A stretch of 34,786 nucleotides of DNA. Source: Halieaceae bacterium UBA5085 (GTDB lineage: Bacteria > Pseudomonadota > Gammaproteobacteria > Pseudomonadales > Halieaceae). Both the position numbers and the translations under genes were made by a program. This document shows positions 15,606 to 24,415 of the stretch, in pieces. The stretch spans positions 1-34,786 of the forward strand of contig DIAF01000039.1 in assembly GCA_002414665.1 (NCBI GenBank), written 5' to 3'. Numbering within the stretch: the first letter of the stretch is position 1; each line of letters starts with the position of its first letter. The notes beneath the pieces are model-generated. The model was not told the origin of the DNA. It searched no databases and saw nothing but the letters and a program-made list of their open reading frames with translations.

Positions 15606-16538
15606 TCAGCGCCGGGTGCGACGCACGTAGCTGGATGGATCGACAGGACGGCCGTGCTTGTACACCTCGAAATGCACGTGGGGGCCGGTAGCGCGCCCGC
15701 TGGAACCCATCAGGGCGATGGGTTGGCCCTTGCGCACGAGGTCGCCGGGTTCCACGAGATTGGACTCATTGTGTGCGTAACGCGTGACCAGACCGTCGCC
15801 GTGGGATACTTCTACCATCATCCCGTAGCCGTTGCGATCATTGCCGGAGAAGGTAACCACGCCGCCCGCCACTGCGATGACGTTGGAACCGGCCTTGCCG
15901 GCATAGTCAATGCCGTAGTGCGCGGAACGCTTGCCCGAGAAGGGATCCGTGCGCACACCAAAACCGGACGATACCCAGCCCTTTTCCACTGGACGGCCGG
16001 ACACCCAAGCCTCTTCATCCAGTTTGCGGTGGGTGAGGAGCGACTCAAGGATTTCCAGCTGCTGTTCGCGTTCCGTGAGTCGTTCAGCAAAATGCTGTAA
16101 CTCACCCGTCAGGTCAGGCGCAAGATACTCGACGCTGAAATCAGCCGCCAAGGGACCACCGACCGCCGGAGGCTGACTGAAATCGAATTCGCCGTCCTGC
16201 AGGTCGGCCATGGCCGTGAGGTGTTCACCCAGGGCATCCAGGCGTGTCATTCGCGCCTGCAACTCCGCCAGACTGAGTGTCATGGCCTGCAGCTTGCGCT
16301 CGGCCTCAAGGCGCAGGCCTTCCAACTCTGTTGACTGGGTGGCAAGTTCGTCCTGCAGGCTGTCCAGGGAATTGTCGCGCAGGTCACGCGCCTGGGACTC
16401 CTGACCGACGAAATAGCCCAGCGCCACCATGCCCAGCGGCAGCCCGAGACAGCACAGGGACAGCAGGGCGCGCGACCAGCGACCCAGCTCGAGAGAGCGG
16501 GACCCGCCGTGTTTGCGGCTTATCAGGATGACCTTCAT
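15606..16538 (-). CDS. Membrane-anchored M23 (LytM-domain) metallopeptidase with coiled coil
   Basis: A 310-residue periplasmic protein. A short basic N-terminus and one membrane helix (about 27-46) are followed by a coiled coil (about 50-105) and a C-terminal M23 domain (about 195-300). The catalytic set is intact: HYGIDYAG (HxxxD), RYAHNES and HVHFEVYK (HxH). M23 enzymes cleave peptide cross-bridges in peptidoglycan. I chose ATG 16538 (MKVILISRKHG), since the codon two upstream is only TTG. The slot between lpxC and secA, filled by secM in E. coli, holds such a gene in pseudomonads too. A role in septal or envelope remodelling is likely from domain plan and location, but no specific ortholog name is justified. 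Confidence 0.88.
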   Translation of the reverse strand: MKVILISRKHGGSRSLELGRWSRALLSLCCLGLPLGMVALGYFVGQESQARDLRDNSLDSLQDELATQSTELEGLRLEAERKLQAMTLSLAELQARMTRLDALGEHLTAMADLQDGEFDFSQPPAVGGPLAADFSVEYLAPDLTGELQHFAERLTEREQQLEILESLLTHRKLDEEAWVSGRPVEKGWVSSGFGVRTDPFSGKRSAHYGIDYAGKAGSNVIAVAGGVVTFSGNDRNGYGMMVEVSHGDGLVTRYAHNESNLVEPGDLVRKGQPIALMGSSGRATGPHVHFEVYKHGRPVDPSSYVRRTRR

Positions 16539-16669
16539 TGGCAACCGGTTGCAATGAACTGACGCGCGAGTGTGCCATAGTCACGGGAATATTACCAATA
16601 GCAATTTGCGGCGCCGACCGGGACACCGCGGGGCGTGGCCGGGACGGGAGCAGCCCGGCACGCGGGGTA

Positions 16670-17581
16670 TCAGGCGGCTGCGGGGCTCAGCGAGTAGGAA
16701 ATCGGCGCGGTGGCCTCGTCCTCGAAGGTCACCATTTCCCAGGCATCCGGCTGGGCAATCAGGGCCCGCAGGGAGGCATTATTGAGTGCGTGACCGGACT
16801 TGTGCGCCCGGTATTCGCCGATAACGCTGTAGCCGAGCAGGTAGATGTCGCCGATAGCGTCGAGAATCTTGTGTTTGACGAACTCGTCGTCGTAGCGCAG
16901 GCCGTCCTGGTTCAGGATGCGGTACTCATCCACCACAATGGCGTTGTCCACGCTGCCGCCACGGGCCAGCCCCTGAGAGCGCAGGTACTCGATTTCGTGC
17001 ATGAACCCGAACGTGCGGGCGCGGCTCACCTCCTTGACGAAGGAGGTGCTGGAAAAGTCGATTTCCGCGTGCGGTGACCGCTCGCGGAACACGGGGTGGT
17101 CAAACTCGATGGAAAACGAGACCTTGAAGCCATCAAAGGGGAGAAAGCTGGCTGTCTTGTCCCCGTCTTCCACCGTGACCGGACGCTTGATGCGGATGAA
17201 CTTCTTCGCCGCGTTCTGCTCCTCGATACCCGCCGACTGGATAAGGAACACAAACGGACCCGCACTGCCGTCCATAATGGGCACTTCCGACGCGCTGACA
17301 TCGACAAAAGCATTGTCGATTCCCAGGCCCGCCATCGCCGACAGCAGATGCTCCACTGTAGACACCTTCTCGCCATTGGCGATCAGCGTGGTCGAGAGCG
17401 TCGTCTCCCGCACATTCTCTGCACGCGCCGGGATTTCGACCACCGGGTCGAGATCCACACGCCGGAATACAATGCCCGCATCAATGGGGGCAGGCGACAG
17501 GGTGAGATACACTTTCTCACCCGTGTGCAAACCGACGCCCGTTGCCTTGATGGCATTGCGTAATGTGCGCTGTCGAATCAT
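16670..17581 (-). CDS. lpxC: UDP-3-O-acyl-N-acetylglucosamine deacetylase
   Basis: A 303-residue cytosolic zinc deacetylase catalysing the committed step of lipid A synthesis. Zinc ligands are visible: H78 (STVEHLLSA), H237 and D241 (FVKHKILDAIGD). The catalytic His is H264 in HKSGH (260-264). Length matches E. coli (305). The start MIRQRTLRNAIKATGVGLHT at ATG 17581 is the family N-terminus, preceded by GAGGAG and GAAGG. It follows ftsZ by 64 nt, the conserved ftsZ-lpxC order that joins outer-membrane and division genes. In enterics LpxC is degraded by FtsH; the C-terminus here ends in SPAAA. Confidence 0.96.
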   Translation of the reverse strand: MIRQRTLRNAIKATGVGLHTGEKVYLTLSPAPIDAGIVFRRVDLDPVVEIPARAENVRETTLSTTLIANGEKVSTVEHLLSAMAGLGIDNAFVDVSASEVPIMDGSAGPFVFLIQSAGIEEQNAAKKFIRIKRPVTVEDGDKTASFLPFDGFKVSFSIEFDHPVFRERSPHAEIDFSSTSFVKEVSRARTFGFMHEIEYLRSQGLARGGSVDNAIVVDEYRILNQDGLRYDDEFVKHKILDAIGDIYLLGYSVIGEYRAHKSGHALNNASLRALIAQPDAWEMVTFEDEATAPISYSLSPAAA

Positions 17582-17645
17582 ACCTTCACCATCTCCTCTG
17601 CCCCGGACCCTCCGCGGCAGCCGATGGTGTGTCGGTTGTGCCTCG

Positions 17646-18803
17646 TTAGTCCGCCTGGCGCCGCAAAAATGCGGGGATGTCAAAATAATCGTCACTCGCC
17701 ATCGCCGCGGCTTCGCCGCCGGCTGACATGGCGCGACGCATCTTGGTCGGCCGCTCCAGAGCGCTGTAATCGGGCTCCTCATCAGCCGCCGCAGCCGGTG
17801 CACGTGGAGCCGAACCGACCACCTGCAGCGGTGCCGCCCGCGCCACCTCGCTGCCCAGACCCGTCGCCACAACCGTCACTTTCAGCTCGTCGGTCATGTT
17901 CGGGTCAATCACGGTGCCGACCACTACTGTCGCGTCATCCGACGCAAATTCTTCGATCGTGTCGCCAACTTCGGAAAACTCGCCAAGCGACAGATCCAGG
18001 CCCGCAGTGATATTCACCAGAATGCCCCGCGCCCCGCGGAGGTCGATATCATCCAGCAGGGGGCTGTTGATCGCACGCTCTGCCGCCTCGCGGGCGCGGT
18101 TCTCACCGCGGGCAGAGCCGGTTCCCATCATCGCCATGCCCATCTCGGACATGACTGTCCGTACATCGGCAAAATCCACGTTGATCATGCCGGGACGAAT
18201 GATCAGGTCGGCAATGCCCTGAACTGCGCCCAACAATACATCATTCGCTTCTTTGAAGGCATCCAATAAACTGGTACTTTTTCCGAGCACTTCCAGCAAC
18301 TTTTCGTTCGGAATGGTGATCAAAGAATCGACGTGTTGCTGCAGTTCCTGCACACCTTCGAGCGCGATCGCCAAACGCTTCTTGCCTTCAAACGGGAACG
18401 GCCGGGTGACTACGGCCACCGTCAGAATACCCATTTCACGCGCCACTTCCGCAACAATCGGCGCGCCGCCGGTACCCGTGCCGCCACCCATACCCGCGGT
18501 AATGAACACCATGTCGGCACCGCGCAGCGCATCGGCGATACGATCACGATCTTCAAGCGCCGCCGCGCGGCCGATTTCCGGATTCGCTCCGGCCCCCAGG
18601 CCCTTGGTGATGGCACCACCGAGTTGCAGCACGGTTTTCGAACGGATGTCCGAAAGCGCCTGCGCGTCGGTATTGGCACAGATGAAGTCCACACCCTCGA
18701 CGCTGTTCTCGATCATGTGCTTGACCGCGTTGCCGCCGCCGCCGCCGACACCAATCACCTTGATCACCGCGTTCTGTGGTACGTTATCGATAAGTTCAAA
18801 CAT
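17646..18803 (-). CDS. ftsZ: Cell division GTPase FtsZ
   Basis: A 385-residue tubulin homologue that polymerises into the Z-ring and recruits the divisome. The nucleotide-binding GGGGGNAV lies at 20-27 and the tubulin signature GGGTGTG at 106-112. The T7 synergy loop NVDFADVRTVM near 203-213 supplies catalytic acids to the next subunit. A short Ala-rich linker leads to the conserved C-terminal peptide DYFDIPAFLRRQAD (372-385), which binds FtsA and ZipA. AAAGGGGAG sits 7 nt before the ATG, one of the strongest ribosome-binding sites in this cluster, consistent with FtsZ being needed in large amounts. The 63-nt gap from ftsA may hold a promoter, but I cannot assign one. Confidence 0.98.
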   Translation of the reverse strand: MFELIDNVPQNAVIKVIGVGGGGGNAVKHMIENSVEGVDFICANTDAQALSDIRSKTVLQLGGAITKGLGAGANPEIGRAAALEDRDRIADALRGADMVFITAGMGGGTGTGGAPIVAEVAREMGILTVAVVTRPFPFEGKKRLAIALEGVQELQQHVDSLITIPNEKLLEVLGKSTSLLDAFKEANDVLLGAVQGIADLIIRPGMINVDFADVRTVMSEMGMAMMGTGSARGENRAREAAERAINSPLLDDIDLRGARGILVNITAGLDLSLGEFSEVGDTIEEFASDDATVVVGTVIDPNMTDELKVTVVATGLGSEVARAAPLQVVGSAPRAPAAAADEEPDYSALERPTKMRRAMSAGGEAAAMASDDYFDIPAFLRRQAD

Positions 18804-18866
18804 AGCGTTTCTCCCCTTTCCTTTATGTGGCCACGCCGTAGCGTGACGGTTTACCGCAAAAAAACT

Positions 18867-20105
18867 CTAGAAATTGCTCTGTATCCAGTTGCGCAGGCGT
18901 GCCACCAGGCCATCACCGCTGGCGGCACTGCGCTGGGCGCTGCCAGCTCGCTCACCGGCCTGCTTCTGGCCGTACTGCAAGAGACCCACGCCGGTTGAGT
19001 AGATCGGGTTGCGCACGATGTCGTTCAGCCCCTTGACCGTTTGCGGGTAACCCACCCGCACCGGCATGTGGAAGATCTCTTCCGCCAACTCAACCACGCC
19101 TTCCATCTTTGACGTGCCACCGGTGAGCACCACACCGGCGCGAATAGCCTCTTCATAGCCACTGCGGCGCAGCTCGCCCTGAATAAGGGTGAACAGTTCG
19201 TCGTAGCGCGGCTCCACTACCTCCGCCAGCGATTGCCGTGACAAATCCCGCGGGGGACGGTCACCGACACTCGGCACCTTGATCGTTTCATCAGGACCAG
19301 CCAGCTGGGTCAAAGCACAGGCGTATTTGATCTTGATCTCTTCGGCGTGCTGGGTAGGCGTGCGCAGTGCTGTGGCAATGTCGTTGGTCACCTGGTCGCC
19401 TGCGATGGGAATCACCCCGGTGTGGCGGATAGACCCCTCGGTGAATATGGCGATATCCGTGGTGCCCCCACCAATATCCACCAGACACACCCCCAACTCG
19501 CGCTCGTCTTCCGTGAGCACCGAGTAGCTGGAGGCCAACTGCTCGAGAATCACCTCTTCCACTTCCAGCCCGCAGCGACGAATACACTTCTCGATATTCT
19601 GGGCAGCATTGACCGCGCAGGTAACGAGGTGGACCTTGGCCTCCAGGCGCACGCCGGACATGCCCAGCGGCTCCTTGACCCCTTCCTGGTTATCGATCAC
19701 GTACTCCTGGGGCAGGATATGCAGCACTTTCTGGTCTGCAGGGATAGCGACAGCCTGCGCCGCGTCGAGCACCCGCTCGAGATCCGGCGGCTGTACCTCG
19801 CGGTCGCGAATGGCAACAATGCCATGGGAGTTCAGGCTGCGAATATGGCTGCCTGCGATACCCACGTATACCGAGTGGATCTGGCAGCCCGCCATCAGCT
19901 CCGCTTCTTCCACAGCGCGCTGGATAGACTGCACAGTCGACTCGATGTTGACGATCACGCCCTTTTTCATGCCTTTGGACGGATGTGAGCCAATACCGAC
20001 CACCTCGAGCCCCCCCTCCGAACCGATCTCGCCAACAAGGGCTACGACCTTCGAGGTGCCGATGTCCAGTCCCACGATCATCCTTTTGTCCTGAACGCTG
20101 CCCAT
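18867..20105 (-). CDS. ftsA: Cell division protein FtsA
   Basis: A 412-residue actin-like ATPase that tethers FtsZ to the membrane and helps recruit later division proteins. The start MGSVQDKRMIVGLDIGTSKV carries the phosphate-1 motif (DIGTSK). Phosphate-2 is VDIGGGTTDIAIF, and the adenosine motif is VVLTGGTSKMEG near residues 330-342. The C-terminal amphipathic helix GLVARLRNWIQSNF is the membrane target sequence. I chose ATG 20105 because it reproduces the pseudomonad N-terminus and has GGGGAG 10 nt upstream. The open frame extends farther upstream, into ftsQ, without family similarity. Confidence 0.97.
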   Translation of the reverse strand: MGSVQDKRMIVGLDIGTSKVVALVGEIGSEGGLEVVGIGSHPSKGMKKGVIVNIESTVQSIQRAVEEAELMAGCQIHSVYVGIAGSHIRSLNSHGIVAIRDREVQPPDLERVLDAAQAVAIPADQKVLHILPQEYVIDNQEGVKEPLGMSGVRLEAKVHLVTCAVNAAQNIEKCIRRCGLEVEEVILEQLASSYSVLTEDERELGVCLVDIGGGTTDIAIFTEGSIRHTGVIPIAGDQVTNDIATALRTPTQHAEEIKIKYACALTQLAGPDETIKVPSVGDRPPRDLSRQSLAEVVEPRYDELFTLIQGELRRSGYEEAIRAGVVLTGGTSKMEGVVELAEEIFHMPVRVGYPQTVKGLNDIVRNPIYSTGVGLLQYGQKQAGERAGSAQRSAASGDGLVARLRNWIQSNF

Positions 20106-20127
20106 GGCAGTGATACTCCCCACTGAA

Positions 20128-20967
20128 TTACTTTTCGGCCACGCTGGCCAGTTGTGCGGCATCAACCGCGGGTTCGCGGAAGGCTACCGCCATGCCGCTC
20201 TCGTAGCGCAGGTCTACGCGCTCGACCTCGTCCCAGCGCGCAGCCAGCTCCCGTCGGTACACCGTTGCAAAGCGCTCGAGACGATCGCCAAAGTCCACAT
20301 TGCCCAGCGCCAGCTGCGTACCGCTGTCGAGTTCGGCGTTGAGATGTCCACGCTCATCCAGCGACAGGGCGTGCAGGACCAGACCCAGCGGCTGCAGCAG
20401 TTCGCCCAGCTGCTGATAGCTCACAATCAGCTCACGTGCAGAGCCGGCGGGCCCTTCAAGCCGCGGCAGCGATGCCTCGCCTGCCACGCTGGATGACTGG
20501 AACACCTCGCCCTCGTGGTTGAGGAAGCCGCCCTGTCCCCAGCGCGCGATAGGCAGCTGCTCCTGCACATTGATCTCCAGCGTGCTCGGCCAGCGCCGGC
20601 GCACACTCACCTGGTAAATCCAGGGCAGGGCCTGGAGTCGCGCGCGCACATCATCCAGATTGGCACTCAGGAACCCGCCCACCAGCGCGGGCTGCACCAT
20701 GTCCTGCACGACTTCAGTCTGGGTGCGATGCAAATTCCCCGTCACGGCAATGCGCTGCACCGGAAGCTCCTGCAGGGCGATCCAGCCTCGCAGGCCCACC
20801 ACGCACACCACACCAACGCCAAGCAGGATCAGCAGGCGGTTTACCCAGCCACCGAGCAGGCGCAGCCCCGGGCGCATGTCCGGCCGCGGCGCGCGCACTG
20901 CGCGACGGCGGGTCGCCCCTCCAGAACTGCGGCGCCGGTTTGCGGCGGTTCTGCGCGCATCAACCAT
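20128..20967 (-). CDS. ftsQ: Cell division protein FtsQ
   Basis: A 279-residue bitopic inner-membrane protein linking early and late divisome parts through FtsB/FtsL. A strongly basic cytoplasmic tail (1-40, many Arg) is followed by one membrane helix (about 43-59) and a POTRA domain beginning VQRIAVTGNLHRTQTEVVQD (about 70-140), then the FtsQ beta domain with RRRWPSTLEINVQEQLPIARW. Its ATG overlaps the ddl stop by 8 nt (ATGGTTGA), so the two should be translationally coupled. Confidence 0.95.
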   Translation of the reverse strand: MVDARRTAANRRRSSGGATRRRAVRAPRPDMRPGLRLLGGWVNRLLILLGVGVVCVVGLRGWIALQELPVQRIAVTGNLHRTQTEVVQDMVQPALVGGFLSANLDDVRARLQALPWIYQVSVRRRWPSTLEINVQEQLPIARWGQGGFLNHEGEVFQSSSVAGEASLPRLEGPAGSARELIVSYQQLGELLQPLGLVLHALSLDERGHLNAELDSGTQLALGNVDFGDRLERFATVYRRELAARWDEVERVDLRYESGMAVAFREPAVDAAQLASVAEK

Positions 20968-21889
20968 GCCCGCGACCCTCCCAGCTCAATTCCACTATGC
21001 GTTGCACCAGAGCCTCGATGGACATCCCCACCGCGCGCGCCGCCATCGGCACAAGACTGTGCGACGTCATGCCGGGGATGGTGTTCACTTCCAGCACGTA
21101 AAAGCGTCCGTCGCGGTCGCGCATCAAATCCACGCGCCCCCAGACTGAACAGCCGAGGCTGCGAAACGCGGCCAGCGCCAGTGCGCTGGCTTCCGCTTCA
21201 TCTTCTGCGCTCAGGCCGCTGGGGCAGTGGTAGCGTGTCTCGTCCGACAGGTACTTCGCCTCGAAGTCGTAGAACTCACGATCGGTTTCCATACGGATCG
21301 ACGGCAGCGTGCTGTCCCCCAGCACCGCGACGGTATATTCGGGTCCATCGATGAACTGCTCGGCCAGAACTGTGCCGCCGAAGGCCGATGCCTTGCGCCA
21401 GGCCTGCGCCAGGGCCTCCGCTGTCGCCGCCGGAGCCATGCCGACACTGGAGCCCTCGCAGGCCGGCTTCACGAACACCTTGCCGAAGCGGGCGATGACC
21501 GCCTCCCAGTCGCTGCCGGCTTCAAGCACCACAAAGCCGCCGGTGCTGACTCCCACACCCTGCCAAAGCTGCTTGCTGCGCTGTTTGTCCATGGCCAGCG
21601 CCGAACCCAGCACACCGGAACCCGAGTAGGGGATCTGCAGAGTTTCCAGTGCGCCCTGAATTACACCGTCCTCACCCCCTGGGCCGTGCAGCGCATTGAA
21701 GGCAAAACTCACATCCTCGAGTTGCGCCACCCAGCCAGCTGTGGCCGGGTCAACAGCGCGCACCTCACAACCCAGGCCCTGCAATGCGGCGACGATGGTT
21801 GCGCCTGTCTGCAGCGATACGTCACGCTCTGCAGAACGCCCACCCAGTAGCACGGCCATCGGCCCTGAACTTGCCTGCTGCCAACTCAT
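20960..21889 (-). CDS. ddl: D-alanine--D-alanine ligase
   Basis: A 309-residue ATP-grasp ligase making D-Ala-D-Ala for the pentapeptide. MAVLLGGRSAERDVSLQTG (11-29) is the N-terminal signature, VFVKPACEGSSVGM the ATP-binding loop, and EVNTIPGMTSHSLVP the metal and omega-loop segment. ATG 21889 overlaps the murC stop (ATGA) and gives a length matching E. coli DdlB (306). Position between murC and ftsQ is typical of the ddlB type. Confidence 0.96.
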   Translation of the reverse strand: MSWQQASSGPMAVLLGGRSAERDVSLQTGATIVAALQGLGCEVRAVDPATAGWVAQLEDVSFAFNALHGPGGEDGVIQGALETLQIPYSGSGVLGSALAMDKQRSKQLWQGVGVSTGGFVVLEAGSDWEAVIARFGKVFVKPACEGSSVGMAPAATAEALAQAWRKASAFGGTVLAEQFIDGPEYTVAVLGDSTLPSIRMETDREFYDFEAKYLSDETRYHCPSGLSAEDEAEASALALAAFRSLGCSVWGRVDLMRDRDGRFYVLEVNTIPGMTSHSLVPMAARAVGMSIEALVQRIVELSWEGRGHG

Positions 21890-23322
21890 GCGCGTGCCTC
21901 CACCAGACTGCCCAGCGCCTGAAGATCCTGCGCCAGCCGTGCGATGTTGCCCGCACCCTGGGTAATCACAACATCGCCATCGCGCAGAATTCCACACAAG
22001 ACGTTGGCGACTTCGTCAATACTCTCCACAAACACCGGCTCCACCTGCCCGCGCTGGCGGATACTCCGCGTCAGGCTGCGGCTGTCGGCGCCGGGGATCG
22101 GTTCTTCGCCCGCGGGATAGACATCCAGCAGCAGCAGCGCATCACAGCGCGACAGCACCGCGACGAAATCTTCGTACAGGTCTCGAGTGCGCGAGTAGCG
22201 ATGCGGCTGGTACACCATGACCACACGGCGATCGGGCCAGGCTTGCCGGGCAGACTCCAGCGTCGCCCGCACTTCCGTCGGATGGTGCCCGTAGTCGTCC
22301 ACCAGCAGTGCGTTGCCCCCCGCCACACGCAGGTCACCCAACACACTGAAACGACGTCCGACACCGGCGAAACCCGCGAGGCCGCGCTGAATCGCAGCGT
22401 CATCCACGCCCTCATCGCAGGCGACGGCGATCGCCGCTGTCGCGTTCTGTACGTTGTGCTCGCCGGGCATATTCAGCTGTATCGGCAGCGGCGGCAGATC
22501 ACCGGGGCGCGATACCGTGAACTTGGTGGTCAACCCCTGCTTGCGCACGTTCATGATGCGGTAATCCGCCGCCTCATCGAAGCCATAGGTAAGAAACTGG
22601 CGAGACAGGTCGGGCAATAGCCCGGCAACCACCGGATCATCGATACAGAGCACTGCAAGGCCATAGAACGGCAGGTTGTGCAGAAACTCAAGGAAGGTAC
22701 CGCGCAGGGTGGCAAAGTCGCCCCCGTAGGTTTCCATGTGATCGGCTTCAATATTGGTCACGACGGTGACCATCGGCTGCAGGTGCAGGAATGACGCATC
22801 GCTTTCATCCGCCTCTGCCACCAGGAACCGGCTGGCACCCAGCTGTGCGTTGCTGCCGGCGGAATTCACCAGGCCACCGATGACAAAGGTCGGGTCCAGG
22901 CCTGCCTCGGCAAAAACCGCGGCAATCAGACTCGTGGTCGTGGTTTTGCCATGGGTGCCCGCCACCGCAATGCCGTGACGATAGCGCATCAGTTCCGCAA
23001 GCATTTCAGCGCGGGGAACCACCGGCACCCGTGCGGCGCGAGCGGCCACCACTTCCGGGTTGTCGGCGCTCACAGCGCTGGAACTGACCACCACGTCAGC
23101 ATCGCGCACGTGTTCCGCGGCGTGACCGATAAATACCTCGATGCCGAGCTGTTGCAGGCGTGCCGTCACCGAGCTGGGACGCAAGTCGGAGCCCGACACC
23201 GCATAGCCCAGGTTCACCAGGACCTCGGCAATCCCGCTCATCCCCGTACCACCTACGCCAATCATGTGGATCCTGCGGATACGGCGCATTTCCGGTACGG
23301 TATAGGCGCTGCGTTCAGTCAT
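21886..23322 (-). CDS. murC: UDP-N-acetylmuramate--L-alanine ligase
   Basis: A 478-residue cytosolic Mur ligase adding L-Ala to UDP-MurNAc, the first amino acid of the stem peptide. The N-terminal Rossmann domain starts RRIHMIGVGGTGMSGIAEVL. The ATP-binding P-loop is GTHGKTTT (122-129), followed by the central EADESDASFLHL and NIEADHMETY segments and the C-terminal domain with VDDYGHHPTEV, a MurC/Mpl mark. The N-terminal phrase and cluster position distinguish it from Mpl. Its start overlaps the murG stop by 8 nt (ATGACTGA). Confidence 0.97.
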   Translation of the reverse strand: MTERSAYTVPEMRRIRRIHMIGVGGTGMSGIAEVLVNLGYAVSGSDLRPSSVTARLQQLGIEVFIGHAAEHVRDADVVVSSSAVSADNPEVVAARAARVPVVPRAEMLAELMRYRHGIAVAGTHGKTTTTSLIAAVFAEAGLDPTFVIGGLVNSAGSNAQLGASRFLVAEADESDASFLHLQPMVTVVTNIEADHMETYGGDFATLRGTFLEFLHNLPFYGLAVLCIDDPVVAGLLPDLSRQFLTYGFDEAADYRIMNVRKQGLTTKFTVSRPGDLPPLPIQLNMPGEHNVQNATAAIAVACDEGVDDAAIQRGLAGFAGVGRRFSVLGDLRVAGGNALLVDDYGHHPTEVRATLESARQAWPDRRVVMVYQPHRYSRTRDLYEDFVAVLSRCDALLLLDVYPAGEEPIPGADSRSLTRSIRQRGQVEPVFVESIDEVANVLCGILRDGDVVITQGAGNIARLAQDLQALGSLVEARA

Positions 23323-24415
23323 GGCACATCAGCTCCTCGCAAAGATCCGCAACCCGTGCTGTCGCCTGCGGCTGCGCCGCGGCTGAGGCGGCCGCGGCCA
23401 TCGCCGCCAGGCGCTTTGGGTTGCTGATGTATCCGGCCAGCGTCGCGGCGACGTCCCGGGCCGACAGGTCCGCCTGGCGCAGCATCAGCGCTGCACCGCG
23501 ATCCGACAGCGCGCGCGCATTGGCGGTCTGGTGGTCGTCGATGGCATGAGGCAGCGGTATCAACAATGCGGGACGGCCCATAATGGCAAGCTCCGCCACC
23601 GTCAAGGCACCGGCTCTGCAGATCACGACATCTGCCCAGGCATAGGCCGCCGCCATATCCTCAATGAAGGCACTGACCTGCACACCTGCACCCAGCAATG
23701 CGCCATAGTCGGCGCGCAGGCGCTCCACGTGCGCCTGTCCAGACTGGTGCCAGATGCGCACGGCGTCATCACCCAGTCGTTTGCGCAGGTGGAGCAGCAC
23801 TTCGGGAAGCAGCGTATTCAGCGCCTGCGCTCCCAGACTCCCGCCCAGTACCAGCACCTGCAGCGGACGCTGGCCGTGGTAATCCCACAGCTGGTCATTG
23901 GCCGTCTCAAGCAGCGAGCGGCGCACCGGATTACCCACCACAGACACCGCACGCTGGGCAGGGAAAGCGCCGGGGAAACCCGCAGCTACCCGGCTGGCCA
24001 AAGGGGCCAGCAAACGGTTGGTGGTACCCGCCACTGCATTCTGCTCGTGAATCAGCAGTGGCTTGCGCAGCAACCAGGCGGCCAGACCCGCGGGGCCCGC
24101 CACATAGCCACCCATGCCCACCACGCAGGACGGCGCGAGGCGCCACACCAGGTGTAGCGCGCGCAGACAGGACCAGAGCAGCAGCACTGCACCGAGCGCG
24201 GTGGCTGCGAGATTCTTGCCACGCACACCGCGCACCGGGAGCAGGTGCAGCGGGTATCCCGCCGCCGGCACAACCTGCGCCTCCAGCCCGCGGGCTGTGC
24301 CGGTCCAGGCAATGCGGTAGCCGCGCTGCTGCAAGGTGTCGGCCACCGCCAGCGCCGGATAGACGTGTCCACCCGTGCCACCGGCCATCATCAGAACCAG
24401 AGGCGCCTCGCTCAT
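23315..24415 (-). CDS. murG: UDP-GlcNAc:lipid I N-acetylglucosaminyltransferase
   Basis: A 366-residue GT-B glycosyltransferase at the inner face of the membrane that converts lipid I to lipid II. The N-terminal GGTGGHVYPALAVA (12-25) binds the lipid diphosphate side. HEQNAVAGTTNRLL and the C-terminal GAGVQVSAFIEDM and PLPHAIDDHQTANA (UDP-GlcNAc binding) are typical. ATG 24415 overlaps the ftsW stop (ATGA) and gives the expected start. The frame extends some 70 codons upstream into ftsW but that part is not MurG-like. Confidence 0.97.
   Translation of the reverse strand: MSEAPLVLMMAGGTGGHVYPALAVADTLQQRGYRIAWTGTARGLEAQVVPAAGYPLHLLPVRGVRGKNLAATALGAVLLLWSCLRALHLVWRLAPSCVVGMGGYVAGPAGLAAWLLRKPLLIHEQNAVAGTTNRLLAPLASRVAAGFPGAFPAQRAVSVVGNPVRRSLLETANDQLWDYHGQRPLQVLVLGGSLGAQALNTLLPEVLLHLRKRLGDDAVRIWHQSGQAHVERLRADYGALLGAGVQVSAFIEDMAAAYAWADVVICRAGALTVAELAIMGRPALLIPLPHAIDDHQTANARALSDRGAALMLRQADLSARDVAATLAGYISNPKRLAAMAAAASAAAQPQATARVADLCEELMCHD

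Noticed and set aside
18832..18845. Small hairpin CACGC/GCGTG between ftsA and ftsZ, with a T-run just after the ftsA stop
   Set aside because: Only 5 bp, and the T-run precedes rather than follows the stem on the coding strand, so it does not form a terminator.
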